Assembly: GCA_016703425.1 (NCBI GenBank)
Contig: JADJCA010000001.1
Coordinates: 124,001 to 188,000, forward strand
Direction of reading: 5' to 3'
Source: Myxococcales bacterium
Lineage (GTDB): Bacteria > Myxococcota_A > Polyangia > Polyangiales > Polyangiaceae
DNA length: 64,000 nt
In this document: in pieces, positions 8,465-16,693 of the stretch
Layout of the letters: each line of letters opens with the position of its first letter
How positions within the stretch are numbered: position 1 is the stretch's first letter
Made by a program: the position numbers and the translations under genes
The notes under the pieces: model-generated
Told to the model about the DNA's origin: nothing
The model's input: the letters and a program-made list of their open reading frames with translations, nothing else
The model's database searches: none

Positions 8465-9331
8465 ATGCCCTCGCTCGCCGTTGACGGACACTTCCTGCGG
8501 AGCCTCGCCGCCATGGGCGCGCAGCGCCTGCCGCCGTGGTGGGTGCGCTACACTCCGGCGGTCATCGGCGCCATGGCGGCCGCCCTGGTGCCGACGCAGC
8601 GGCGCCGCGTGCTCCGAAACCTCAGGCAGATCCAGGGCGAATACGGCCCGCTGCGCGAAGCGCGCGACGTCACCCACACGTTCGCCTCGTACGCCGGTTG
8701 CCTCGCGGAGATCTTGGCGACCGGGTCCAAGAACGCGGGAGCCCCCGACGTCGTCCTGGTGGGGCGCAAGCACCTCGACTTCGCGGCGGCGAAGAAGAAG
8801 GGGATCCTGGTCGCCACGATTCACAGCGGCGGATGGGAGCTCGTCGGGCCTTTGCTCGCGAGCTACCGGAAGAGCGAGCTCGTGATGGTCATGGAAGGCG
8901 AGCGCGATGAGAAGGCGCGCGAGCTTCAAGATGACGCGCGGCGCAAGAGCGGCCTCTCCGTCGCGCACGTCGGCGACGACCCGCTCTCCTCGTTGCCGCT
9001 GCTTCGCCACCTGCGCGACGGCAACACGGTCGCCTTGCAAGTCGACCGCGTGCCCGAGGGCATGCGCAGCGTTCCAGTGACGATGTTCGGCAGGCCCTTC
9101 CGAATGCCCGTGGGCCCGTTTCGCCTCGCGCAGGTCTCGGGCGCGCCGGTGGTGCCGATCTTCAGCGCCCGCCGCGGCTATCGAAAGTACGTCGTGCAAG
9201 CGAGCCAGGCCATCGAGATCGAGCGCCGCGCCGACGACGCCGCCGTGGCGCGCGCCGCGCAGACGGTGGCCGACGCCATCACGGTGTTTCTGCGCGAGCA
9301 CCCGACGCAATGGTTTCACTTCGCCGACTGA
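8465..9331 (+). CDS. LpxL/HtrB-like lysophospholipid (lipid A-type) acyltransferase
   Basis: 288 residues, in the usual range. It carries the acyltransferase signature HSGGWE at about residues 119-124 (the HxxxxE catalytic pair of the LpxL/LpxM family), QVDRVPEGM, and the C-terminal block around HPTQWFHF that is typical of bacterial lipid A acyltransferases. Such enzymes transfer acyl chains to lipid A or related outer-membrane lipids on the inner face of the inner membrane. ATG at 8465 lies 8 bp past the upstream stop and opens the conserved N-terminal helix; longer upstream extensions read through the preceding gene and were rejected. Its 3' end overlaps the receptor gene start by 22 bp. 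Confidence 0.85.
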   Translation: MPSLAVDGHFLRSLAAMGAQRLPPWWVRYTPAVIGAMAAALVPTQRRRVLRNLRQIQGEYGPLREARDVTHTFASYAGCLAEILATGSKNAGAPDVVLVGRKHLDFAAAKKKGILVATIHSGGWELVGPLLASYRKSELVMVMEGERDEKARELQDDARRKSGLSVAHVGDDPLSSLPLLRHLRDGNTVALQVDRVPEGMRSVPVTMFGRPFRMPVGPFRLAQVSGAPVVPIFSARRGYRKYVVQASQAIEIERRADDAAVARAAQTVADAITVFLREHPTQWFHFAD

Positions 9332-10926
9332 TCGGCGCCGCCGCGGTGAGTTGCGCGGTGGCGCTGGCGCAGGGGACGTCGGCGCTCGCGCAAACGATCG
9401 AGCCGCCGAAGCTCGTGACGAGCGCCGAGGTCGCGTATCCGGAAGGCGCGCATGGCGACGGCGTGGTGCGACTCCTGCTCCTCGTCATCGAAGACGGGAC
9501 CGTGCTCTCGGCGGCGACGGAAGAAGGCGAGGAGCCCTTCGCGAGCGCGGCGGCGTCCGCGGCACGAGGCTTTCGCTACGCGCCGGCAACCCGTGGGGGC
9601 AAGCCGGTGCGCGCGAGGATCCGCATCGAGGTTCGCTTCACGGAGCCGACGCCACCACCGGAAGACGACCCGACCTTGGCGCCTCAAGCGGCAGCGCCGA
9701 AGTGGGCCTCCGAGCCTGACGAAGAGGTGCGCGTTCGCGGCGTCCGCGTCGAACCGGGCCGCACGGCCTCGCTCGGTCGGGCTGAGGTGCGCGAGATCCC
9801 CGGTGTCTTCGGCGATCCGTTTCGTGCCGTCGAGGTCTTGCCGGGCGTGACGCCCATCGTCTCGGGCTTGCCGTTCTTCTTCATTCGCGGCGCGCCTCCC
9901 GGCAACGTGGGCTACTTCTTGGACGGCGTTCGCGTGCCGGTCCTGTTTCACGTCGGCGCGGGCCCGTCGGTGGTGCACCCGGCGCTTATCGAGCGCGTCG
10001 ATCTCTACCCCGGCGGCTACCCGGCGCGCTTCGGGCGCTACGCCGGCGGCATCGTGGCCGGCGAGACCGGGCCGCCATCGACGGAGGTCCGCGGCGAGGG
10101 AAACCTGCGGCTCTTCGACGCGGGCGCGCTCGTGGAGGCGCCCTTCGATGGCGGCCGCGGGGCTGCGCTCGCCGGCGGCCGCTACTCGTACACGGCGGCG
10201 CTCCTCACGCAGCTCTCGCCCGACACGACGCTAAAGTATTGGGACTACCAGGGCCGCGTCGGCTACGACGTCACGCCTCGCGATCGCATCAGTGTCTTCT
10301 CCTTTGGATCCTATGACTTTCTCGGCGAGCGCACGGCGACCACGACGCTGACCGGCTTCGAGACAGAGTTTCATCGCATCGACGTGCGCTACGACCGACG
10401 CTTCGGCGATGCCGGCTCGCTCCGCACCGCCGTCACGCTGGGCCTCGACCGGACGCGGGTGCAAGACGATCGCTTCGTGCGCTCGAGGCTCTTGGGGACA
10501 CGCACCGAGTTCGAGCAAAGGGTGCATCCCGACGTCGTTTTTCGCGCCGGCACCGATCTGCTCTTGGAGTCCTTCGAGGTGGAGACCGGCACCGACCCCT
10601 TCGGGCCGTCGGTGGCGCGCATCGCCGCGCAGTTTCCGAGTCGCGACGACTTGACGTTCGGCGTTCGTGCGGACGCGGTCGTGCTCGCGTCGCGGCGCTT
10701 CGAACTGGTGCCCGGTGTTCGCTCCGACGTGTTTACCTCCTCCGGCGCGAGCGCCGTGGGCGTCGACCCGAGGCTCGCGACGCGCACAACACTGGGCGAG
10801 AAGACGAAGCTCCTCTCTCGGCGCTGGGGCTCGCGCACCAAGCGCCGTCCTTCGTCGTTCCGCTGCCGGGCGTTCAGCCGGGCGGACTGCGCGGCGGCTT
10901 GCAGCGCGCGATGCAAGAGAGCGTAG
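9310..10926 (+). CDS. TonB-dependent outer membrane receptor with N-terminal TonB-C-like domain, 5' part of a frameshifted gene
   Basis: 538 residues as read. A signal peptide covers residues 1-27 (SALA-Q). Residues about 35-115 resemble the C-terminal domain of TonB (VAYPEGAHGDGVVRLLLLV...), followed by a Pro-rich spacer and a plug domain at about 145-260 (AEVREIPGVFGDPFRAVEVL, FFIRGAPPGN, YPGGYPARFGRY). Beta-barrel strands follow until about residue 500. After TKLLS at about 10815 the protein becomes Arg-rich nonsense; the barrel continues in another frame. Together the fragments give a receptor of about 790 residues, a normal size. Such receptors take up metal chelates or other large solutes using energy from TonB; the ligand cannot be told. 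Confidence 0.8.
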   Translation: MVSLRRLIGAAAVSCAVALAQGTSALAQTIEPPKLVTSAEVAYPEGAHGDGVVRLLLLVIEDGTVLSAATEEGEEPFASAAASAARGFRYAPATRGGKPVRARIRIEVRFTEPTPPPEDDPTLAPQAAAPKWASEPDEEVRVRGVRVEPGRTASLGRAEVREIPGVFGDPFRAVEVLPGVTPIVSGLPFFFIRGAPPGNVGYFLDGVRVPVLFHVGAGPSVVHPALIERVDLYPGGYPARFGRYAGGIVAGETGPPSTEVRGEGNLRLFDAGALVEAPFDGGRGAALAGGRYSYTAALLTQLSPDTTLKYWDYQGRVGYDVTPRDRISVFSFGSYDFLGERTATTTLTGFETEFHRIDVRYDRRFGDAGSLRTAVTLGLDRTRVQDDRFVRSRLLGTRTEFEQRVHPDVVFRAGTDLLLESFEVETGTDPFGPSVARIAAQFPSRDDLTFGVRADAVVLASRRFELVPGVRSDVFTSSGASAVGVDPRLATRTTLGEKTKLLSRRWGSRTKRRPSSFRCRAFSRADCAAACSARCKRA

Positions 10927-11693
10927 GCATCGAACACGAGCTCTTGCCTGGGACCGTCGCCACGGTGACGCTCTTTCACAACGCGTTCTTCGACATGACC
11001 GATTCGCTGAGCACTCAGGCGCGCGATCCGAGCGGCTGCCCGCCGGGCTCGCTGCCGACGGGCTCCCTGGCAGGCGATCGTGGCCTGTCTGGCGCCGGTG
11101 GTGGCGGCGGGACGGCCTGCGGGACACCGCGGTTTCGCCCCGGCACGCTGGGCCCCGATCGCACCGGCGGCGGCGGTGGTGGCGCCGACAGCGTGGGCAC
11201 GCGCAACGCGGCGGCGGCCTTCGAGGCGCGGACCCTCGGCAGCGCCTACGGCCTCGAGCTCTTCATCAAGCGGAAGCTCACCCAGCGGCTCGGCGGCTTC
11301 CTTTCGTACACGCTCTCGCGCTCGACGCGCAGCTTCGGGACGCGCACCTTTGTGGCGTCGTTCGATCGCACGCACGTTGGCAACGTCGCCGCGGCCTACG
11401 ATCTGGGGCGCGGCTGGCGAGCCGGCGCGCGCACGGTCTTTTACACGGGCCTCCCGCAGGCGCCGGGGCCGGGCATCGACAGCGATCGATTGCCGGCGTT
11501 CTTTCGCGTCGACCTGCGCCTCGAAAAGCGGTGGCAGCTCGGCAAGAAGACTTGGATAGCGGGCGTCGCCGAGTGGATGAACGCGACACTGAGCAAGGAG
11601 GCCATCGCGTCTCGTTGCACGCTCAATGGCTGTGAGGCACAGATGATTGGTCCCGTGACGATTCCCAGCCTCGGCGTTGAAGGAGGCTTCTGA
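10899..11693 (+). CDS. TonB-dependent receptor, C-terminal beta-barrel part (after frameshift)
   Basis: 264 residues in this frame, which actually joins the upstream fragment from about 10819 (SALGLAHQAPSFVVPLPG). The fragment contains alternating amphipathic beta strands typical of outer-membrane barrels (GLELFIKRKLTQRLGGFLSY, FRVDLRLEKRW) and ends in GVEGGF, a C-terminal aromatic residue as in most outer-membrane proteins. A Gly-rich loop lies near 11095-11190. The two halves are separated by what looks like two extra bases in CTCTCT at 10811-10818. The stop codon overlaps the next gene's ATG by one base. Confidence 0.75.
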   Translation: MQRAMQESVGIEHELLPGTVATVTLFHNAFFDMTDSLSTQARDPSGCPPGSLPTGSLAGDRGLSGAGGGGGTACGTPRFRPGTLGPDRTGGGGGGADSVGTRNAAAAFEARTLGSAYGLELFIKRKLTQRLGGFLSYTLSRSTRSFGTRTFVASFDRTHVGNVAAAYDLGRGWRAGARTVFYTGLPQAPGPGIDSDRLPAFFRVDLRLEKRWQLGKKTWIAGVAEWMNATLSKEAIASRCTLNGCEAQMIGPVTIPSLGVEGGF

Positions 11694-12271
11694 TGCGTGC
11701 GCGTCTTCGCTTCGAACTCACAGCTATGCTCGCGCTCCTTCTCGCGGGGCCGGCGCTGGCGTGCAGCGCCAATACGCCGTCGCCGCCGCCCTGCGACACC
11801 GACGCGTGCCGCGACGAGATCACGGTGCGAGCGCTCCGGGAGACGGTGAAGCTGGCGTACAACTTCTCCTTGCAGGGCAAGGACGCCGGTGCCCACGACG
11901 TCACGGTGCCGTGCCTGCGGGGGGGGACGGTGCGCGTCGTCGGCGAAGCGACGTCGAACGCGCTTCAGGGCACCACGGACGTGCGCCTCACGTACACCTT
12001 CACGAAGTGCGGCGTCGTGCAGCGCGACGCCGAGCCGCGGTCAAACTTCGACGTCGTCTTTGCCGGCTCGCTTCGCCAAGAGGGCGTCCTCGCCGTCAGC
12101 GCCGGCGCGACGACGGCGCTTGCCTTTCGCAGCGAAGCCATCAGCGTCGCGGGCTCCATCTACGACCCGCCGACGCCGCTCTCGGACCGTACCTGCGATC
12201 TCGAGCTCGCGCAGAATGGTGGCCAGCTCGGCGGCTCGCTCTGCGGTCGCGTCGTCGGCGTCTCCTTCTGA
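11693..12271 (+). CDS. Small exported protein, possibly a lipoprotein, coupled to the TonB receptor
   Basis: 192 residues, family not recognised. A hydrophobic signal sequence (residues 8-23) ends in ALAC, which may be a signal peptidase I site or a non-canonical lipobox with Cys24. The mature part has four further Cys pairs' worth of residues (CDTDAC, a single Cys in VPCLRGG, TFTKCG, RTCDLEL, SLCGR) and mostly beta-type segments. The ATG overlaps the receptor stop by one base (TGATG), so the two are co-translated and this protein may assist the receptor at the outer membrane or in the periplasm (inference). Confidence 0.65.
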   Translation: MRARLRFELTAMLALLLAGPALACSANTPSPPPCDTDACRDEITVRALRETVKLAYNFSLQGKDAGAHDVTVPCLRGGTVRVVGEATSNALQGTTDVRLTYTFTKCGVVQRDAEPRSNFDVVFAGSLRQEGVLAVSAGATTALAFRSEAISVAGSIYDPPTPLSDRTCDLELAQNGGQLGGSLCGRVVGVSF

Positions 12272-12400
12272 GGTGTCCTCGCGGTGGCTGACGTCGCCCC
12301 GTAAGCGGCCGTTTTGTAGGGCATTTGGCCTGGGAATCGCGCGTTGCCCATTTCCCCTTTTCAGCCGCCCCGGGTGCATGCTTGTCTCCGTGCCCCCAAC

Positions 12401-13135
12401 ATGACGACCCGCTTCCACGTCGGCGCGAAGAGCCTCAAGGGCGCGCTCTCCTCCTATGCGAAGCGGTTCGACGCGCTCGAGGTGCACCTCGCGAGCACGA
12501 AGGGCGAGGGGAAGCTTAAGGGCGCCACGCTGCGCCGCTACCGCGCCGACGTCCCGCCTCACTTCGACTTCGTGGTCGTGGCGCCGCCGGCGCTCGCGGC
12601 GCTCAAGGGTGGCGAAGCCTTTGAAGCGGCCCTCGAAGAGACGCTCGCGGCCATCGCCGCCTTGCAGGCGCGCGTCGTGCTGCTCTCGACGCCAACGGAA
12701 GTGACGCCGGCCCAGGTGTGGCGCGATCGCATCGCGAAGCTCGTGGCGCGGTTGCCCACCGACGCGACGCAGGTCGTTTGGGAGCCGCACGGCCTCTGGG
12801 AGACCGACGAAGCGGCGCGCGCCGCCAAGCGTCTCGGCGTCGTGCTCTGCGTCGACGCGGCGCGCGATCCGGTGCCGGCGGGGCCTGTCGCCTACGTGCG
12901 CTTGCCGCAGATCGGCGCCGCCCGCGCCTACAGCGAGTCGTCGCTGGAGCGCGTCGTCGACTCCATCGGCGAGCGCCGCGAGGCTTACGTGTTCATCGAG
13001 ACGACCTCCGCGCTCAAGGAGTGCAAGGCGCTCCGCAAGCTCACCATGGGACGCAGCAAGAAGGTCGGCGGCGGCGCCCTCGTCCTTCGACCGAAAACCG
13101 CGGCGCTTCGCGTTCGTGACGACGAGCAGGAGTGA
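12401..13135 (+). CDS. DUF72 (YecE-like) protein
   Basis: 244 residues, typical for DUF72. It begins TTRFHVGAKSLKGALSSYAKRFDALEVH, the first strand-helix of the TIM-barrel-like fold, and has the FDFVVVAPP and ATQVVWEPHGLW blocks and the C-terminal YVFIETTSALKECKAL, all in family order. The function of the family is unknown. ATG at 12401 was preferred over an in-frame codon 57 nt upstream because the conserved fold begins at once. The stop (TGA 13133-13135) overlaps the start of the following gene. Confidence 0.7.
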   Translation: MTTRFHVGAKSLKGALSSYAKRFDALEVHLASTKGEGKLKGATLRRYRADVPPHFDFVVVAPPALAALKGGEAFEAALEETLAAIAALQARVVLLSTPTEVTPAQVWRDRIAKLVARLPTDATQVVWEPHGLWETDEAARAAKRLGVVLCVDAARDPVPAGPVAYVRLPQIGAARAYSESSLERVVDSIGERREAYVFIETTSALKECKALRKLTMGRSKKVGGGALVLRPKTAALRVRDDEQE

Positions 13136-14091
13136 TGGACGAACGTCGCGCCGTCGTCGCGTCGCAACCGGGCGTGGCCCTCGCGGCCCTCGAGCTAGGG
13201 CCGTCGGCGAGCGCCGTGGATCGCGTGCTCGCCGCCGTCCTGGCGGCCGTGGCGACGTCGCCGGGCGTGCTCTTCGGACCGCTCCAGATCCTCATGGCCG
13301 GCGGAGGTCTCGGCTCCTTCGCCATCGACGGCCGTGTTCGTCAGCCAGGCCGCGGAGCGCCCCGCCCGCGCGGCTTCCTTGAGCGCGATGAGATCCCGGA
13401 GGCCGCGTGGGTCGCCGCTCCGGCGTTGCCGGCCGCCGTTGCGGCGAGTGTGGCGCTCGTCAGGACGACGACGCTCTCGCGCATCGCCGCGCCAGCCATC
13501 GAGCTCGCGAAGGACCGCTCCGAGATGCGCACGAAGCTGCTGCGCGCCATCGGTCGACGCGGCGCTGCGGCGCTCGGTGAGCGGGCCTTCGCGGAAGAGC
13601 TCGTCGTGGCCTTTGGGCGCACCGCCGGCGGGCTCTTGACGGCCGAGGATCTCGTCTCGCCGGACACGGAGGCCGTTGCCGCTGCGTCGCGGGTGCCCTG
13701 GCTTGGCGACGCGCCTTCGAGCGACGCGACGGTTCACATCGTGGCCGCCGGCGACGCGCGGGGCCGCTTTGCCGTCGCGTGTTACGAAGACGCCGGCGAG
13801 AGCGGCATCGAGCTGCCCGTGCTCGACGTGGTGGTGCCGCGGCTCTCCGAGCCGGTGCGCCGCGGCGAAGTGCGCACACGGCCCGGCACGCCGCGCCCGG
13901 CGGCGGCGCCCATCGGCGTGCACATGGATGCAGGCACCGTGTACGCGGTCCTCGGTCGCACCGGGAAGGCGCAGCGCGACGACGTCGACGAGCTCTTACG
14001 TCGCACGACCGAGGTCGGCTGGGCCGTGCCCGCTGGCGTCGTGGGGGTTCGCCGCACGCGGCAAGGCGCCAAGGGCCTCGGGAGCGCGTGA
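13132..14091 (+). CDS. Gamma-glutamyltransferase-like protein, probably non-catalytic
   Basis: 319 residues, much shorter than true GGT (about 550). The segment ATSPGVLFGPLQILMAGGGLGSF and the following RQPGRGAPRPRGF, PAAWVAAPALP and GGLLTAEDLV resemble the large-subunit region of the GGT (Ntn hydrolase) fold. I see no small-subunit Thr nucleophile in the usual TTHF-type context; the corresponding C-terminal area reads GVHMDAGTVYAVLG. No signal peptide is visible, unlike classic GGT. The start is GTG 13132 or ATG 13135; both overlap the DUF72 stop. The role is unknown, and the homology call itself rests on pattern only. Confidence 0.5.
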   Translation: MMDERRAVVASQPGVALAALELGPSASAVDRVLAAVLAAVATSPGVLFGPLQILMAGGGLGSFAIDGRVRQPGRGAPRPRGFLERDEIPEAAWVAAPALPAAVAASVALVRTTTLSRIAAPAIELAKDRSEMRTKLLRAIGRRGAAALGERAFAEELVVAFGRTAGGLLTAEDLVSPDTEAVAAASRVPWLGDAPSSDATVHIVAAGDARGRFAVACYEDAGESGIELPVLDVVVPRLSEPVRRGEVRTRPGTPRPAAAPIGVHMDAGTVYAVLGRTGKAQRDDVDELLRRTTEVGWAVPAGVVGVRRTRQGAKGLGSA

Positions 14092-14100
14092 AGCGACTTC

Positions 14101-14120
14101 GGGGCTCGCTAGCTAGCCCC
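14101..14120. terminator. Hairpin between convergent genes
   Basis: GGGGCT and AGCCCC flank the palindromic core GCTAGC, giving a stem-loop between the plus-strand gene ending at 14091 and the minus-strand gene whose stop overlaps it at 14113-14115. There is no clear T tract, so a bidirectional terminator is only a suggestion. Confidence 0.35.
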
Positions 14121-15093
14121 GGGGCATCGAGCTCAAGACCTTGGTCAAGGTCCTCGCCGCGTCGATCATCTGGGGGCACGCGTCGACGGGCCACGATCTC
14201 GCGCTCTCGGCGATGACCTTTCGATTCTGAGTGATCACCAGCTTCGCCGAGCCCGTCGGCGTGCCGCCTGCGAGCGACTCCGCGAGCCCGATGCTGGCGC
14301 TCACGGTGGCTTCGCGCGGTCCCCCGCCGTCGGGCAGGACGAGGAGGAAGTCGTCGCAGATGCGGCGAGTGTCGGCCGCTTGCGCCGGGCCGTAGTCGCG
14401 GGCGACCAGCTCATGCAGCGAGAAGACCGCATCGTCGACCGACGTCGGGCCGAGGGGCTCTGCAAGAGGGGCGCTCTCGAGCAGCGTTTGCCCGTTGCCG
14501 GCGATGAGCCGGAAGCTCTTCTTCTCAGGTTCGAAGGCCCAGCGCGAACGGTTGACCTCTGACAGGATCGCGATATCGGCGCTCGAAAGGGCCTTCTGGA
14601 CGGCGCTCACGACGGCGGACTTCTCGTGCCGCTGAAAGAGCGTGCTGATGGCGAGCGGCGTTCCGTTGCGCGCCTTGATGAAGAGCGACTGGTGTTCGCG
14701 ATCGATCTCATCGATGACGAACGCGGCGGGGCTCAGCGCCGCTCGCAAGAGCGCCGACACACCCTCTTCGGCGGCAGCCTTGGTGTTGTAAGGCTTCTCT
14801 GGATAGAGGAACGCGACCTTGCCGCTCGCGGTCGTGGCTTCGAGGCGATACGTGTACTTGCCGGGGATGGTGTCGGCTTCAACGGTGATGACCGTCTGAC
14901 GCGACGCGAGCTCCTGCGGCTCCACGCAGCGGGTTTGCGCCCGGGCGTCCTCGCTCCCGCGCGGCGGTCCGCAGCGAGTCCCACCCGCGACGGCGCCCTG
15001 GTCGGTGTCATCGTTCGAGGTGTTGCTCGCGCAGCCGGTGACGAGGGCGATAGCGGTGACGGCGGCGATGGAAAGGATCTCTAAGGTCTTCAT
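14113..15093 (-). CDS. Lipoprotein with YegP/DUF1508-like repeats
   Basis: 326 residues. MKTLEILSIAAVTAIALVTG precedes Cys21, a good lipobox (VTGC), so ATG at 15093 was chosen over an upstream in-frame extension of 68 residues that lacks coding character. Residues about 75-120 (GKYTYRLEATTASGKVAF ... YNTKAAAEEGVSALL) resemble the DUF1508/YegP unit, and two more degenerate units follow (NGTPLAISTLFQRHEKSAVV; NGQTLLESAPLAEPLGP). The C-terminal 100 residues are unassigned. Probably anchored to a membrane and facing the periplasm or surface; function unknown. Confidence 0.7.
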   Translation of the reverse strand: MKTLEILSIAAVTAIALVTGCASNTSNDDTDQGAVAGGTRCGPPRGSEDARAQTRCVEPQELASRQTVITVEADTIPGKYTYRLEATTASGKVAFLYPEKPYNTKAAAEEGVSALLRAALSPAAFVIDEIDREHQSLFIKARNGTPLAISTLFQRHEKSAVVSAVQKALSSADIAILSEVNRSRWAFEPEKKSFRLIAGNGQTLLESAPLAEPLGPTSVDDAVFSLHELVARDYGPAQAADTRRICDDFLLVLPDGGGPREATVSASIGLAESLAGGTPTGSAKLVITQNRKVIAESARSWPVDACPQMIDAARTLTKVLSSMPRG

Positions 15094-15294
15094 CGGTGGG
15101 GGCTCCGGCGTTGAGTCGCACCGCACACCGCTGCACGTGGCACGCCAGGAGAGCCGGGCCCGCATTTGTCCCGGTGGCGCGGTGGCAGCGCCCTCTTGGG
15201 CGGCAGGCCAGACCCCGCCACCTCGGGGCGCGTGGCGATCCACGCGTTCCGTGACCGCGCCGCGGAGGCGCGGGGCCGCTCGCACGGATGGCCA

Positions 15295-15332
15295 CAAAAC
15301 GAACGAACGCCGCCCGCGAATGCGTGGCGGCG
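15295..15332 (-). terminator. Intrinsic terminator of rpmB
   Basis: On the minus strand CGCCGCC pairs with GGCGGCG around an 11-nt loop (15308-15332), followed by TTCGTTCGTTTTG. It lies about 50 nt after the rpmB stop and is one of the best terminator shapes in the window. The rest of the 290-bp gap between rpmB and the lipoprotein gene holds nothing else I can support. Confidence 0.65.
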
Positions 15333-15384
15333 CTCGGAAGGTGAGGCCCGGGCAGGTGCCGGGGGCGCGAGGCCTAGTGAAGGC

Positions 15385-15612
15385 TCAGGCGACCTTGACG
15401 CCGTAACGCTCGGCGTAGGCCATGACCCCGATGCGGTCGATCGTGCGGATGTCGCGCGTCGTCAGCTTGAGGCTCACGAAACGACCCAGCTCGGGCACGT
15501 AGAGACGGCGCGTCTGGATGTTCACGTTCTGCCAGCGCTTCGTCTTGATGTTCGAGTGAGAGACGTTTTGCGCCTTCAGCTTGCGTTTGCCCGTGATGTC
15601 GCTCTTCGCCAT
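15385..15612 (-). CDS. rpmB: Large ribosomal subunit protein bL28
   Basis: 75 residues, the normal size. The N-terminus MAKSDITGKRKLKAQNVSHSN and the blocks KTKRWQNVNIQTRR and TTRDIRTIDRIGV are diagnostic for bL28 of the 50S subunit. The Cys pairs of the zinc-binding form are absent, so this is the zinc-independent type, which in other bacteria continues to function under zinc limitation. It is monocistronic by appearance: own promoter with TTGACA upstream and a strong terminator downstream. Confidence 0.95.
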   Translation of the reverse strand: MAKSDITGKRKLKAQNVSHSNIKTKRWQNVNIQTRRLYVPELGRFVSLKLTTRDIRTIDRIGVMAYAERYGVKVA

Positions 15613-15671
15613 GACTCGAACCCTTGAAGATGTTTGGCAACCTAGGTGTTAGGCCGCCGAAGGGAACGCGC

Positions 15672-15699
15672 AAACTAAGGGAACCACGCGGAATGTCAA
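15672..15699 (-). promoter_or_regulatory. Sigma-70-type promoter of rpmB
   Basis: A perfect TTGACA (15694-15699, minus strand) is followed after 16 nt by TAGTTT (15672-15677) as a weaker -10. Transcription would start about 50 nt upstream of the rpmB ATG. Confidence 0.5.
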
Positions 15700-15720
15700 G
15701 CGGGATGAGGCCCCCGGCGC

Positions 15721-16572
15721 CTATTTCGGCTCCAGCCGCCCCAGCCGGCCTACGAGGCCCGTGCAAAAGTCCTTCGTTTGAGCGAATCGGGCCGAACAGA
15801 CGAGGGTCTGCTCGTCCATATAGAGGCGTCGGGCCAGCTCCACCTGAACCGCGTGCTGGCCGGCGTGGGGCCGGCCGTAGTGGCGCGTCGAGTAGCCGCC
15901 CTTGTACGGGTCGTCGTGCCGCACCGAGAGCCCGTGGGCGGCCGCGTGGGCGTCTACGGCGTCGATGAACGCCGCGCTGGCCGTGGTCCGGCCTTGGGTG
16001 CCGGGCACGACGTCCGCGCGAGGGACGGTCGCCGGGCTCCGGAGGCCGCGCCGCGCCGCGGCGGTCGAGTTGGAGGGCATCGAGTGGGCCGCGAGGAGCA
16101 GGGCAAAGCCGAACTTGGCCTGCTTGCGCGTCAAGATGGCCTGCACGGCCGCGTGATACGGGCGGTGGAGGGCCTGAATGCGAGCGTCGAGCTCGGCGCG
16201 GGGCAGGGGACGCGCGAGGGCCGGCTCGCCGTCGGTGGTGAGCCGCCACACGAGGCCCCGCGGCATCGAGCCGGGCGAGCGCGGCGGCAGGCTCCCGGGC
16301 CGCGGCTCGACGGCGGCGTCGTCCCAGTCGTCTTCGGCGCGGTTGAGGTCGAGCACGTAGCGGGACGTGTTGGCCACGATCAGTGTGGCGCCTTCGGCGG
16401 GAGCGTCGGCGTAGAGCGCGTCGACGTGGAGGTCCGCGTCTTGGCCCAAGGACCGGACCGGCGCGACCATCGCCGCGAGGTACGCCGGAGGGATCCACGT
16501 GCCCGCGTGCGGCACCTCGACGAGAACGGGCGACTCGCCACCCGTCGGCTCGAAGACGCTAAAGAGATCCAC
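15721..16572 (-). CDS. N-formylglutamate amidohydrolase family protein
   Basis: 283 residues. The family signature VLVEVPHAGTWIPP lies near residues 16-29, with GQDADLHVDALY (metal-binding region), ANTSRYVLDLNRAEDD and the later LLLAAHSMPS and DPYKGGYSTRHYG blocks. These match N-formylglutamate amidohydrolases (HutG2-like zinc hydrolases), which release formate from N-formylglutamate in histidine breakdown. No other hut genes are nearby, so the natural substrate may differ. The start ATG at 16572 gives no excess N-terminus. Confidence 0.85.
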   Translation of the reverse strand: MDLFSVFEPTGGESPVLVEVPHAGTWIPPAYLAAMVAPVRSLGQDADLHVDALYADAPAEGATLIVANTSRYVLDLNRAEDDWDDAAVEPRPGSLPPRSPGSMPRGLVWRLTTDGEPALARPLPRAELDARIQALHRPYHAAVQAILTRKQAKFGFALLLAAHSMPSNSTAAARRGLRSPATVPRADVVPGTQGRTTASAAFIDAVDAHAAAHGLSVRHDDPYKGGYSTRHYGRPHAGQHAVQVELARRLYMDEQTLVCSARFAQTKDFCTGLVGRLGRLEPK

Positions 16573-16693
16573 GGCCCCTTCCTATCATCGGTCTCGAGAG
16601 TCGGCGGGAGAGTTCTGATGCCTCGCTCTGCCGGCGCCCCGGCGGGGCGAGGTATTGATGCCGCCTGGCCAAATGTCCCCGTACACTTCGCCG

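Noticed and set aside
15613..15623. GGTTCGAGTC-like T-loop sequence upstream of rpmB (minus strand)
   Set aside because: No acceptor, D or anticodon stems can be formed around it; not a tRNA.
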